A stretch of 53,848 bases of DNA from UBA3775 sp964625275 (GCA_964625275.1 CAZVBH010000002.1:1-53848); one strand, 5' to 3'; counted from the stretch's first letter, positions 25,102-34,537 are shown. Made by a program: numbers and translations. The notes: generated by a model not told the origin, from the letters alone.

Positions 25102-26880
25102 ATGGACCTTTATAATTTTTATACCGGAAAAGAATTTGAAGCTTATGAATTCTTGGGCGCCCATACCTATTGGGGTGGAACCACCTTTCGTACCTTTGCT
25201 CCTGCTGCGAAGCATGTTTCTGTAATTTGCAGCTTTAATGGCTGGTCTGAAGTACCCATGAATAGAATTTATGATGGAAATTTTTGGGAAGTAAGTATTC
25301 CCGGCACTATGACCGGTCATATGTATAAATATAGAATTTATAGAAATGATGGTGGCTTTACAGACCATGCTGACCCTTATGGCTTTTATGCAGGACTCAG
25401 GCCTGAAAATTCATCAGTTATTTTCGATATCAAGACCTCTTATCTATGGAATGACCAGCAATGGATGAAAAAGCGTTATGATATTATAAACGGTCCTATT
25501 AATATATATGAAATTCATTTTGGTTCATGGCGTAAAAAAGTAAACGATGATGAAAATGGCTTTTATTCATATACTGAGATGGCGGACCTTCTGGTACCTT
25601 ATCTGAAGGAAAATGGTTATAATTTTCTTGAGATAATGCCGCTCAATGAATATCCTTGTGACCAATCCTGGGGCTACCAGTCTACGGGATATTTTAGTCC
25701 TACTGCACGATATGGAAATCCAAATGAGCTTAGAACCTTTGTTGAGGTGTGCCATAAAAATGACATAGCCGTTATTTTAGATTTTATTCCGGTTCACTTT
25801 GCAGTAGATGATTATGGGTTAAAAAATTATGATGGTACAGCCCTTTACGAGTATCCCAATGCTGCAATGGGATATAATGAATGGGGTAGCTGTAATTTCA
25901 TGCACTCTCGTGGAGAGACCTGCAGCTTTCTTCAGTCCGCAGCCAATTATTGGCTGAGTGTTTATCATTTTGATGGTCTGAGAATGGATGCTGTAGGCAA
26001 CCTTATTTACTGGCAGGGAAACCCGGGACGTGGCGAAAATAAGCCGGCTATCAAATTTTTGCAGACAATGAATCAGGGACTTAAAGCACGCCACAATGAC
26101 TGTATTTTATTTGCAGAGGATTCTTCTTCCTGGCAGGGCGTTACCAAGCCTGTTGAATATGGTGGTCTGGGCTTTGATTTTAAATGGGATTTAGGCTGGA
26201 TGCATGATACTCTCGACTATTTTGCAACCGGTTCACAATATAGAAGTGACAATTATCACAAGCTGACCTTCTCCATGATGTATTACTATAATGAGCATTA
26301 TCTTCTTCCTCTTTCTCATGACGAGGTTGTACATGGTAAGGCTACAATAGTTCAAAAAATGAGTGACCTCTACGAGGGCAAATTCAGACAGGCAAAAGCC
26401 TTTTATATGTATATGTTTGCTCATCCGGGTAAAAAGCTCAATTTCATGGGTAATGAAATCGGTCAATTACGTGAGTGGGATGAATCCCGAGAACAGGATT
26501 GGGATATTTTAAGCTATCCTATACATGATGGCTTTCATAAATTTATGATTAAGCTCAATAAAACCTATCTTAATTATGATGCCTTTTCAAAATGGGATTA
26601 TAATACAGAGGGCTTTTACTGGATAGATTGTAATCTGACTGATAAAAATGTCTATTCCTTTGTAAGACGTTTTGAAGACCAAAGAATCTTGTGTATTTTT
26701 AATTTTTCAGCATTCACGCAGGATTATATATGTCAGTTGGGTGACTGCAAAATCACCCCTCTTCTTCGTAGTGACGGAGATGAAATCGCTGAAGCAAAGC
26801 CGGAAACAGAAAGCATCTCAGGTGAAGCTTCCTTTAAGCTTCCTATGTTTTCAGCATTTTATTATATACTTGAATATTAG
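25102..26880 (+). CDS. glgB: 1,4-alpha-glucan branching enzyme, GH13
   Basis: 592 residues from ATG at 25102, which has GGAG at 6 nt; an ATG at 25090 has none. Slightly short for GlgB (~630-730), lacking the extra N-terminal module. A CBM48-like domain (FRTFAPAAKHVSVICSFNGW) precedes the GH13 barrel: LDFIPVHF, nucleophile Asp in GLRMDAV, acid/base Glu in FAEDSS, and LSHDEV. It makes alpha-1,6 branches in glycogen. No other glg genes are adjacent, and it stands alone on the plus strand. Confidence 0.92.
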   Translation: MDLYNFYTGKEFEAYEFLGAHTYWGGTTFRTFAPAAKHVSVICSFNGWSEVPMNRIYDGNFWEVSIPGTMTGHMYKYRIYRNDGGFTDHADPYGFYAGLRPENSSVIFDIKTSYLWNDQQWMKKRYDIINGPINIYEIHFGSWRKKVNDDENGFYSYTEMADLLVPYLKENGYNFLEIMPLNEYPCDQSWGYQSTGYFSPTARYGNPNELRTFVEVCHKNDIAVILDFIPVHFAVDDYGLKNYDGTALYEYPNAAMGYNEWGSCNFMHSRGETCSFLQSAANYWLSVYHFDGLRMDAVGNLIYWQGNPGRGENKPAIKFLQTMNQGLKARHNDCILFAEDSSSWQGVTKPVEYGGLGFDFKWDLGWMHDTLDYFATGSQYRSDNYHKLTFSMMYYYNEHYLLPLSHDEVVHGKATIVQKMSDLYEGKFRQAKAFYMYMFAHPGKKLNFMGNEIGQLREWDESREQDWDILSYPIHDGFHKFMIKLNKTYLNYDAFSKWDYNTEGFYWIDCNLTDKNVYSFVRRFEDQRILCIFNFSAFTQDYICQLGDCKITPLLRSDGDEIAEAKPETESISGEASFKLPMFSAFYYILEY

Positions 26881-27003
26881 GATTATGTGACCTTCTATCT
26901 AAGGATGCTTGGTCATTTACATAGTCGGCGAGGGGACAGATGACTATTTGATAATAGCGTGGGAGCTAGGGTTATAGAAAAAACTTTTTCATTATCTCCT
27001 CCT

Positions 27004-27034
27004 AAAAAAGGCAGCCAATAAGGCTGCCTTTTTT
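27004..27034. terminator. Bidirectional terminator between glgB and proA
   Basis: AAAAAAGGCAGCC / GGCTGCCTTTTTT perfect 13-bp stem with loop AATAA. It serves both converging genes. The preceding 120 bp after glgB show no frame. Confidence 0.9.
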
Positions 27035-27057
27035 GCTTAAAGTTTCCGCTTTAATTT

Positions 27058-28335
27058 TTAAAGCTCTCTAAAATGAAACTCCTTAGCACCTGATGCATAG
27101 TCTCCTACTATATTTCCATTGCCATAGAGCTTATATTTATAGGTTACAAGTCCTTCAAGACCTACCGGTCCTCTTGCATGGATTTTGCCGGTGCTGATAC
27201 CTACCTCAGCGCCAAAGCCATAACGGAAGCCATCGGCAAATCTGGTTGAACAATTATTATATACTCCTGCAGAGTCAACCATCTGCATGAAATATTCTAC
27301 AACTGCAGGATTCTCTGAAATTATACAATCCGTATGATGTGAGCCATAATAATTTATGTGGCGAACAGCCTCTTCCACCCCATCTACAAGCTTTATGGAT
27401 ATAATCAAATCTAAGTACTCGGTAGCAAATTCGTCCTCTTCCATAATTTCACAAGGTATTATTTCTGCGACCTCTTTTGTACCTCTAAGTTTTACATTAC
27501 TTTCAGTTAAAGCCTTTGCAACCTTAGGAAGAATTACCTTAGCCACGCTTCTATCAACCAAAAGTGTTTCAGTTGCATTGCAGGCAGCTGTATATTGTGT
27601 CTTGGCATCTACTATTATTCTTAGTGCCTTTTCCTCATCATAGTCCTTGTCAAGATAGGTATGACAGATTCCATCTGCATGACCCATTACAGGGATTTTG
27701 GTATTATTCATGATATACTGAACAAATTTATTGGAGCCTCTTGGGATAAGTAAATCAACATATTTATCACATGAAAGAAGTTCATCAATTTCATTATGAA
27801 GCTCTGCCTGAAGCATGCAGCCCTGAGGCATTCCTGCCTCGACACAGGCTTTATAAATCACACTAAAAATTGCTTTGTTGGTAGCTGCAGTTTCTTTTCC
27901 GCCCTTTAAAATGGCGCAATTCCCACTTTTAAGGCAAAGTGAGGAAATCTGAATCATCGCATCAGGTCTTGCTTCAAAAATCACACCTATTACACCAATT
28001 GGACAGGAAATTCGGTAAAGCTTTAAATCTTCATCAAGCTCTCGTGCCAAAAGCACCTTCCCAATTGGATCTTCGAGGCCAATAAGCTGATTTATTCCTT
28101 TCAGGCAATCCTGAAGCTTTGCTTCATCAAATTTCAGTCTTTTCATAACCGATGGCTGAATTCCCAATGCTTTGGCATCTTCCATGTCTTTTTTATTTGC
28201 ATCAAAAATTTCAGCTTTATGAGCTGATAGCTGTAAAGCAATATTTTTCAGTGCTTTATTTCTTTCATCTGCAGTGGTTGCCGCAAGCTTTGATGCATCC
28301 GCCTTTAATTTGGCAGCCTCTTCTTTTATGTTCAT
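27058..28335 (-). CDS. proA: Gamma-glutamyl phosphate reductase
   Basis: 425 residues, normal length. ProA reduces gamma-glutamyl phosphate with NADPH in proline biosynthesis. Aldehyde-dehydrogenase-fold motifs are seen: FEARPDAMIQISSLCLKSGN, LKGGKEAATNK-type loop, the catalytic Cys region YTAACNATETLL, and the C-terminal VGISTGKIHARGPVGLEGL. ATG with AGGAG 9 nt away. It lies 12 bp downstream of degV. proB is not in the window. Confidence 0.96.
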   Translation of the reverse strand: MNIKEEAAKLKADASKLAATTADERNKALKNIALQLSAHKAEIFDANKKDMEDAKALGIQPSVMKRLKFDEAKLQDCLKGINQLIGLEDPIGKVLLARELDEDLKLYRISCPIGVIGVIFEARPDAMIQISSLCLKSGNCAILKGGKETAATNKAIFSVIYKACVEAGMPQGCMLQAELHNEIDELLSCDKYVDLLIPRGSNKFVQYIMNNTKIPVMGHADGICHTYLDKDYDEEKALRIIVDAKTQYTAACNATETLLVDRSVAKVILPKVAKALTESNVKLRGTKEVAEIIPCEIMEEDEFATEYLDLIISIKLVDGVEEAVRHINYYGSHHTDCIISENPAVVEYFMQMVDSAGVYNNCSTRFADGFRYGFGAEVGISTGKIHARGPVGLEGLVTYKYKLYGNGNIVGDYASGAKEFHFREL

Positions 28336-28347
28336 TTCATGTTACTC

Positions 28348-29235
28348 CTAATCAACTCTTTTATTGCCCCAGAAAAATAGTGCAACGGTTCCCGGTCCTG
28401 TATGGCTTCCGATTGTAGCTCCGATATTGAATATCTCAACCTTACCCTTTAGCTTTGGAAAGCTCTGTTCAATTATGTCTGCAACAGCACGTGCATCCTC
28501 GTAACATTCTGAATGGCTGATAAAGCATTTATCAGAATAATCAGTACCATTTATCGCATTTTCAACCATCTTTTCGGTTATTCTTTTAATTACTCGCTTT
28601 TTGGATTGAACCTTTTCTCGAGGAATAAGTCTTCCTTCAAAATCGACATTAAGCAGAGGACAAATTTTAAGTACAGTACCCACGAGTCCGGCAGCCTTTG
28701 TAACTCTGCCACCTCTGATATAGAAGGTTAAATCACTTGAAAAGAACCAATGATTTAGATTAAGTCTCCTGCTTAAAGCAAAATTATAAACCTCATCAAT
28801 AGTTTTACCGTCATCACGAAGGTCTGCCAATTTATCCATTAAAAGTCCGAAGCCACTTGAAGCAGCTAGTGAATCTACAATGTAAATTTTTCTATTTGGA
28901 TAAGCTGCACTAAGCTCCTCTTTTGCTATTATTGCTGAATTATAAGAGCCTGAGATTCCTGAAGAAAGCGTAAGATGTAAAATATCCTTACCTGCTGCCA
29001 AAAAAGGCTCAAAAAACTCTTTATATTCGCCGATGCTAACCATAGATGTCTTAGTATTTGCACCTTCAAGCATCTTTTTATAAAGTGTGGCAGGTGGAAC
29101 AGATACGCCCAAATCATCCAAATAGTCAACACCACCAAGTTCAAAATGGAAGCAGACATATTTGATGTCTCTTTTTTCAAAGTAATCCTTACTTAAATCA
29201 GCTGTAGAACAGCAAGAAAGTATAAATTCAGCCAT
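28348..29235 (-). CDS. DegV-family fatty-acid-binding protein
   Basis: 295 residues from ATG at 29235; an ATG 4 codons earlier lies directly on the AAGGA and is unlikely. DegV/FakB proteins bind a fatty acid and present it to the FakA kinase for phospholipid synthesis. Seen are the N-terminal CCSTADLSKDYF, the ligand region LTLSSGISGSYNSA, VDSLAASSGFGLLMD and the late HTGPGTVALFF. FakA is not nearby, so which fatty acid it binds is unknown. It probably shares a transcript with proA. Confidence 0.9.
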   Translation of the reverse strand: MAEFILSCCSTADLSKDYFEKRDIKYVCFHFELGGVDYLDDLGVSVPPATLYKKMLEGANTKTSMVSIGEYKEFFEPFLAAGKDILHLTLSSGISGSYNSAIIAKEELSAAYPNRKIYIVDSLAASSGFGLLMDKLADLRDDGKTIDEVYNFALSRRLNLNHWFFSSDLTFYIRGGRVTKAAGLVGTVLKICPLLNVDFEGRLIPREKVQSKKRVIKRITEKMVENAINGTDYSDKCFISHSECYEDARAVADIIEQSFPKLKGKVEIFNIGATIGSHTGPGTVALFFWGNKRVD

Positions 29236-29260
29236 TACAGTTACCATTCCTTTCTCTCAT

Positions 29261-32095
29261 TTATTCTTCCGCTGCCTGCTGTTCATCAAGAAGCTTTTCA
29301 AATTCTGCCATTGAAACCGGCTTTGAGAAGTAATAGCCCTGAATATAATCGCAGCCATTTTCCGTAAGGAAATTAACCTGCTCTTCTGTTTCAGCACCTT
29401 CAGCAACTACCTCAGAACCAATTTCATGAGACATTGTAATCATGGATCTGATTATTTTTTCAACCTTTGGATCAGAACCAATCTTTTTTACAAAACCCAT
29501 ATCTATCTTGATAACATCAAAATCATATTCTGAAATCGTATTGAAAGAGGAATAACCACTTCCAAAATCATCAATAAGTATCTTTGCACCCATCTTTTTA
29601 ATGGAGCCAAGTGTGTCTATGTTATTTTCAGCCAGAGAGACATAGGAGGATTCAGTAACCTCAAAGCGATAGAATTCCTTCATATCTCCTGCGTCCTTGA
29701 CATCATTTATAATCTGCTTCATAAATTCCTCATCAAGGAAATCCATTCTTGAGAGATTGACAGAAACAGGTACAACAAATTTCCCTTCACTTATACGTCT
29801 CTGTAGACATTCTCTAACCTGCTGCTGAACAAAAATATCAACCTGGGAGATATGACCACTTTCTTCGAGTCCCGGAATAAATACACCAGGTGAAATCATA
29901 CCTTTTGTAGGATGCTGCCATCTTATTAAGGCTTCTGCCGCGGCAACCTTTCTTGTCTTTGCTGAAAAGATTGGCTGGAAATAAGTCTTAAATTCGTCAT
30001 TTGAAAGTGCATCCGATACTATACCGACTAACTCATTGTGATCAAAGTACTTTTCACTCATCTGGTTGGAATAATATGCATAAGGCTTTGCATACTCATT
30101 AGTTACATGAGAAATTGCAAGCTTGGCACGATCCACCATTGCATTGACTCCAAGCTCTTTATCTTCTATTTCATAAATACCACAGCGCTGATAAATTGTT
30201 ATGGTTTTACTGCCTGCAATATATCTGTCGGAGCAAATGGCAATAATCTTTTCAGGCTGAACATTTTCTCTTCTTACAAGCGCAATAAAATGATCTGAGC
30301 TGGCTCTTGCAACTACAAGTGGCTTTAATTCGGAATTTTTTATCAGCTGATACATATGTCTGATAACCTTATTGCCACCATTAATTCCAAAAAGCTCATT
30401 TACAGCCTTAAGTCCATTGATGTCAAAATACATTACATCGTATTCTTCATCCGGTGAGCCATTGTTAAAGATTGTCTCTACTGCACGCGCAAAGCCTCGG
30501 CGGTTTAGGCCATCGGTAACTATATCATGCTCTGAGATATCTGTAACATCCTCTGAGGTACACAAAATGTCACCTGTTGTCTTTTGGAAATACATATAAC
30601 GGAATTTTTTAACTCTAAAAGAGCCTCTTCCGTCATCCATTGTTATGTTAAATTCAAAAGAGTCAGAATGTTCAAGCTTTCCTAATATATATGAGCTGTC
30701 TGTATTTGTCATGAATTTTTCACGTTCTTCTACAGGAATATAATTTTGGGCAAGCACAAGTGCTGTCTGTTGATATGATAAAATTTTATAGAGTGGAAGC
30801 TTTTCTTCCGGATCAGCTATTCCAAGCTTTCTTATCATCATCGTACCGTTAATTGCATTTATAATTCCAACGAAGCTGTAATCCTTTTCATAAAGCAGCT
30901 CAGGAAGCACCTTATCAAGATACTCTTCTGTTATATCGAAAGCATAATAATGGCAAAGAATATCTCCGCTCATGGAATCTAATACCATTCTTGCTTCACT
31001 TCGCATATAAATTCTATAGTCACCCTTTATTATGTAGGTGTGCTCAAGTGTAACCTTTGTTTCTCCATTCTTAAATTTCTGAATGAGGTTTTCAGGCATA
31101 AAGGTATTGTAATATTTAATCGCTCCCTGCTCGGTCGGACAATTTTCAGTCACATCCTCAATCATCTGAGTAACAGAATTACTGTGCTGACTGATTCTCA
31201 AATTATCATAGTCACCATCGCCGGCAATGATTTTGTCTGTTGACAAATTACAATAGCAAAGACCGATTGCATTGCTGCTTGATTTTGCAAGAGCTTCTAA
31301 CTGCTTGAGATATTCTTCATGAACATCTCTGACATACATAACCAGCACAAGACTTCTTTCAGAGAATTCAGTACTTGGAACAAATTCAATAAGTGTCCAT
31401 CGGAATTCGTCTTCATGCTTTCTTCTGAATCTTAAGGTAAGATACTTTTCACCTGATTCTAAAGCTCTAAGGATGTTTGTTGTATCAAAGAATTTATAAA
31501 ACTTCTTTAAATCGTCCTTATGAACATTGCCTGCTTCCGCGTATTGATGTAAGTCGGTAAAGAAATTTGGATTGCTGGCATTAGAAAATCGCCAAAAGCT
31601 CCTTCCACCAATATTTTCATAGAAATTATTGGTCAAATCAACCTTCATCATCGCAATATAAATATTTGAAAGCATAGTTACGGCATCTTCAAAATCATTT
31701 GACTGCTTTTTCTGAACCGTAATTACATTTTTTATTCTGTTCAACAGAACTGTGGTATTAAGAGGTTGGGTAAAATAATCAAGGACACCCAGACTAAAAC
31801 ATTTATCAATGGTATCCTGATCAAGATCAGCCGAGGCAACAATTACAGGAAGCTTCTTTATCCACTTTCTGTCATTCATAACCTGTAAAACTTCAATTCC
31901 ACTTACCTCAGGCATAATAAGATCCAAAATCACAAGATCAAGCTCACCTATTTTCTCTTCGATAAGTTCAATTGCTTTTTTACCATTCTCCGCTTCAATT
32001 ACTTCATAACTGTCTTTCAGTATGCTGTACATCATGTCTCTGTTGAGCTCAACGTCATCAACTACTAAAAGGCAGGGTTTAATATTAGATTGCAT
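29261..32095 (-). CDS. Receiver / degenerate GGDEF / EAL protein (c-di-GMP phosphodiesterase)
   Basis: 944 residues, no membrane segment. Residues 1-125 form a receiver domain with acidic pair VVDDVELN and phosphoacceptor Asp58 (LVILDLIMP), but the usual switch lysine is Gln110 (DYFTQPL). A PAS-like middle (~150-500) follows. The GGDEF domain (~510-670) has SSDHF instead of GGDEF, so it should not make c-di-GMP. The EAL domain (~680-935) keeps EALIRW, SVNLS, EVTES, DDFGSGYSS, IKIDMGFV and AEGAE, consistent with active hydrolysis. It probably lowers c-di-GMP in response to a phosphorelay or ligand. Leader hairpin at 32113-32134. No cognate kinase is adjacent. Confidence 0.92.
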   Translation of the reverse strand: MQSNIKPCLLVVDDVELNRDMMYSILKDSYEVIEAENGKKAIELIEEKIGELDLVILDLIMPEVSGIEVLQVMNDRKWIKKLPVIVASADLDQDTIDKCFSLGVLDYFTQPLNTTVLLNRIKNVITVQKKQSNDFEDAVTMLSNIYIAMMKVDLTNNFYENIGGRSFWRFSNASNPNFFTDLHQYAEAGNVHKDDLKKFYKFFDTTNILRALESGEKYLTLRFRRKHEDEFRWTLIEFVPSTEFSERSLVLVMYVRDVHEEYLKQLEALAKSSSNAIGLCYCNLSTDKIIAGDGDYDNLRISQHSNSVTQMIEDVTENCPTEQGAIKYYNTFMPENLIQKFKNGETKVTLEHTYIIKGDYRIYMRSEARMVLDSMSGDILCHYYAFDITEEYLDKVLPELLYEKDYSFVGIINAINGTMMIRKLGIADPEEKLPLYKILSYQQTALVLAQNYIPVEEREKFMTNTDSSYILGKLEHSDSFEFNITMDDGRGSFRVKKFRYMYFQKTTGDILCTSEDVTDISEHDIVTDGLNRRGFARAVETIFNNGSPDEEYDVMYFDINGLKAVNELFGINGGNKVIRHMYQLIKNSELKPLVVARASSDHFIALVRRENVQPEKIIAICSDRYIAGSKTITIYQRCGIYEIEDKELGVNAMVDRAKLAISHVTNEYAKPYAYYSNQMSEKYFDHNELVGIVSDALSNDEFKTYFQPIFSAKTRKVAAAEALIRWQHPTKGMISPGVFIPGLEESGHISQVDIFVQQQVRECLQRRISEGKFVVPVSVNLSRMDFLDEEFMKQIINDVKDAGDMKEFYRFEVTESSYVSLAENNIDTLGSIKKMGAKILIDDFGSGYSSFNTISEYDFDVIKIDMGFVKKIGSDPKVEKIIRSMITMSHEIGSEVVAEGAETEEQVNFLTENGCDYIQGYYFSKPVSMAEFEKLLDEQQAAEE

Positions 32096-32112
32096 ATTCT
32101 TTCTCCAATAGA

Positions 32113-32134
32113 GTCAATTACTCCCACAATTGAC
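32113..32134 (-). promoter_or_regulatory. Stem-loop in the EAL-gene leader
   Basis: GTCAATT and AATTGAC enclose an 8-nt loop containing GGGAG, just upstream of the GGAGAAAG ribosome site. It is too small for a c-di-GMP riboswitch. Confidence 0.35.
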
Positions 32135-32245
32135 AGCTTAAACTACTTTTCAATTCCCATAATCCAATAAAAAAATTCCTACTTCTTATAATATACCATT
32201 ATTTAGTGTAACAAACAACTGTTAATTCTGTAATTGCTTAATTTT

Positions 32246-33583
32246 TTAAGCATTATTGGAAGCATTTCTATAAAATACTCTATAGAAAACAATACATAAA
32301 ATTGCTGAAAGCAATGAGCCGAGAGGTGCCGCCCATCCCATCGGATAAAGTGTCTTAGGCCAAAGCTTTGCTGTAAGATATGCTCCCGGTATTCTTACGA
32401 GTAATATCGATGCAATATTATGTATGAATGACAAGCCTGAGCGTCCACTTCCACAAAAATACCCGCTAAAGCAAAAATGAATTGCAGCAAATACACAATC
32501 AAAGCTATAGGATTTCATGTAATCGCAGCCGGCCGCCAGTATCTCACTATCCTTTGTGAATAGTCCGATAAGTGTTTCCGGCAAAAACTGATTATAGGTT
32601 GCGCAAATAAGTCCATAGGTTATAGTTACTGCTATTCCAATTTTCAAGGACTTTTCTGCCCTATAGGTCTTTCCTGCTCCAACATTTTGAGCTGTTATGG
32701 CTGAAATAGCAGACAAAAAGGCACTGGGAACTAAGAACATAAAGCTTATCAGCTTTTCCACAATTCCCACTGAAGTAGATGCTATAAATCCACGACTATT
32801 CGCAATAACCGTTATCACCATAAAAGCAATCTGTACAAATCCATCCTGAGCAGCAATTGGTATTCCTACCTTTAACACCTCAGAAAGTGTTTTTTTGTCC
32901 AGCCTTGCATCAGTCCTTGAATAATTAAAGCCAGGTCCCATTTTTTTAATTGCAAGAAGCGATATTAAGACACTTACTGCCTGTCCGATAATAGTTGCTG
33001 CAGCTGCTCCTGAAGCTCCCATTGAAAGGCTTCCGACAAAAATAAAATCAAGAATTATATTTACAATACAGGCTATTCCAATAAAACACATTGGGCTTTT
33101 TGAATCACCGGCTCCACGAAAAATTGCACTAATAAGATTTACACCTACGATAAAGGGTATTCCCGCAAAGCAGATTCTGAGATATTTAATAGTTTCTATC
33201 CTTGATTTTGTCGGTGTAAGCATCAAGTCGACAATCTGTCCTGTAAATAATTCAAGAGCTACGGTAAATGCTAAGGCAAGCAATGCAAAAAAGATAATAG
33301 ACGTTCTAACTGTTTGCGTCGCTGATTTTTCATCATGTGCTCCTATAGAACGTCCTGTCACTACGGTAGTTCCCATTGCAAGACCTACAATAATCACCGT
33401 AATCATATGCATTACCTGGCTGCCTATGGATACTGCATTTGTGCTGATTGCAGTATTAAATTTTCCCACCACATACAAATCTACCATTCCATAAAAGCTT
33501 TGCATAAAGGCAGCCAGCAAATATGGAATTGCGAAAAATATCAAAGTTTTTGCAATACTTCCCTCAGTAAGGCTTTTTTTCAT
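32246..33583 (-). CDS. MATE-family multidrug/Na+ antiporter
   Basis: 445 residues, about 12 membrane segments in two homologous halves. MATE pumps expel cationic drugs or metabolites using Na+ or H+. The N-terminal signature MVDLYVVGKFNTAISTNAVSIG and the equivalent central FRGAGDSKSPMCFIGI are typical. AGGAG lies 6-10 nt before the ATG, directly behind an intrinsic terminator hairpin at 33594-33631 that could attenuate it. Substrate unknown. A second, distinct MATE gene lies at 48771. Confidence 0.93.
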   Translation of the reverse strand: MKKSLTEGSIAKTLIFFAIPYLLAAFMQSFYGMVDLYVVGKFNTAISTNAVSIGSQVMHMITVIIVGLAMGTTVVTGRSIGAHDEKSATQTVRTSIIFFALLALAFTVALELFTGQIVDLMLTPTKSRIETIKYLRICFAGIPFIVGVNLISAIFRGAGDSKSPMCFIGIACIVNIILDFIFVGSLSMGASGAAAATIIGQAVSVLISLLAIKKMGPGFNYSRTDARLDKKTLSEVLKVGIPIAAQDGFVQIAFMVITVIANSRGFIASTSVGIVEKLISFMFLVPSAFLSAISAITAQNVGAGKTYRAEKSLKIGIAVTITYGLICATYNQFLPETLIGLFTKDSEILAAGCDYMKSYSFDCVFAAIHFCFSGYFCGSGRSGLSFIHNIASILLVRIPGAYLTAKLWPKTLYPMGWAAPLGSLLSAILCIVFYRVFYRNASNNA

Positions 33584-33593
33584 AAGTACTCCT

Positions 33594-33631
33594 AAAAAGA
33601 CCCCTTTTCTGTTATTAGCAGAAGAGGGGTC
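33594..33631 (-). terminator. Terminator or attenuator immediately before the MATE ribosome site
   Basis: 13-bp stem (GACCCCTTTTCTG / CAGAAGAGGGGTC with one G-T pair), loop TTATTAG, then TTTTT and AGGAG on the minus strand. It ends the small anchored-protein transcript, but with only ~11 nt to the MATE start it may also be a leader attenuator. Confidence 0.8.
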
Positions 33632-33646
33632 AAAATTTCAAAATAT

Positions 33647-33675
33647 AACCTTAAGGCCACTTCATGGCTCAGGTT
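33647..33675 (+). repeat. Minimal/degenerate member of the four-way-junction repeat
   Basis: AACCTTAAGGCCACTTC followed by ATGGC and AGGTT reproduces the closing stem and first hairpin of the 34418-34534 element (GGCCAC-TTC-GTGGCC there). Hairpins 2 and 3 are missing. It lies in the MATE leader. Confidence 0.6.
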
Positions 33676-33714
33676 TTAAAAATTTTTCATTATTTTATTA
33701 ATCCAATAGTAAGC

Positions 33715-34170
33715 TTATCCGATAAGCTTTTTATAGAGATAAGCATAATTTTTGTTGCTTAAATCAAGATTTCCCTTAGCATTCTGAGTGAACGTGCAGG
33801 TATAGTGATAATATTTTCCATCACCATATTTGTCGAGCTTAATATCATAAGAGTCGCTTACAGACTCGCCTGCATTGTAACTCCAGCTTTTTAGAAGATT
33901 ATCATTATTATCATAAAGCTCAATCTTCAAGGTTCCTTCAGTAAGAGTTCCTGAAAAATTAAACTCTGCTTCCATAAGCGTTGTGCTTGGATTTATATCA
34001 AAGCTTTGTGTACACCAGCCTTCCTCATAAACATTATCCGCTGAATCAAAAGTAACGGTGTAACCATCAGTGCCAACATCAACCTTTAAAAATGCACAAA
34101 CCACAAGCAAAGCTATTATTACTATTGGTGCCAGACATCTTAATAGAATGGCTAATATTCTGTCTTTCAT
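33715..34170 (-). CDS. Small membrane-anchored extracellular protein, function unknown
   Basis: 151 residues. One N-terminal hydrophobic helix (ILLRCLAPIVIIALLVVCAFL, ~10-28) should anchor it, with the rest outside. The exterior is polar and beta-rich with two Cys (WCTQSF, YHYTC), like a small carbohydrate-binding or jellyroll-type fold, but I do not recognise a family. Start ATG with GGAGGT upstream. It lies between the MATE gene and the pheT-adjacent repeat. Confidence 0.6.
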   Translation of the reverse strand: MKDRILAILLRCLAPIVIIALLVVCAFLKVDVGTDGYTVTFDSADNVYEEGWCTQSFDINPSTTLMEAEFNFSGTLTEGTLKIELYDNNDNLLKSWSYNAGESVSDSYDIKLDKYGDGKYYHYTCTFTQNAKGNLDLSNKNYAYLYKKLIG

Positions 34171-34376
34171 TCTCTACCTCCGTAAAAATCAATCTGCAAA
34201 CGTTCAATCATTTGCAATTATCAGCTGTTCAATCGAACAAATTTCCCTTTATAAGCTGTATTCTAACATAGGTATAGACCAAAACACAATACAAATAATT
34301 TCAAATGTCAAAATTAGCCGTTTTTTCGACATTTTTAGCTATATTAAGAATTTTCATAACAAAAGTCCAGTTAAGT
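34171..34376. other. Non-coding region upstream of the anchored-protein gene
   Basis: AT-rich; presumably holds the promoter of the 33715-34170 gene. No long hairpin before the repeat that starts near 34377. Confidence 0.3.
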
Positions 34377-34534
34377 ATCAAAGCAGATATTCGCAATCCG
34401 CTTCGCTACTTGCTCATAACCTTAAGGCCACTTCGTGGCCCATCAGTAGGAGTCCAGCCTCCTACTGATGCTGAAAAGTCCAGTAGCCCCTAAAGTTAGA
34501 CTTTGGGGTGTCACTGGACTTTTCAGTTAAGGTT
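34377..34534 (+). repeat. Four-way-junction repeat element, full copy 1
   Basis: AACCTTAA (34418-34425) and TTAAGGTT (34527-34534) close a structure of three hairpins with no unpaired bases between them: GGCCACTTCGTGGCC (34426-34440), CATCAGTAGGAG/CTCCTACTGATG (34441-34470), and CTGAAAAGTCC../..GGACTTTTCAG with inner CCCC/GGGG (34471-34526). A 5' flank (34377-34417) is shared with the fragment at 11751. It lies 3 bp past the pheT stop; hairpin 3 could also end pheT transcription. Confidence 0.8.
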
Positions 34535-34537
34535 ACA

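Noticed and set aside
26881..27003. Small RNA between glgB and proA
   Set aside because: No promoter or stable stem apart from the shared terminator.
32096..32245. c-di-GMP riboswitch upstream of the EAL gene
   Set aside because: Only a 7-bp stem-loop is present; GEMM-type conserved segments are absent.
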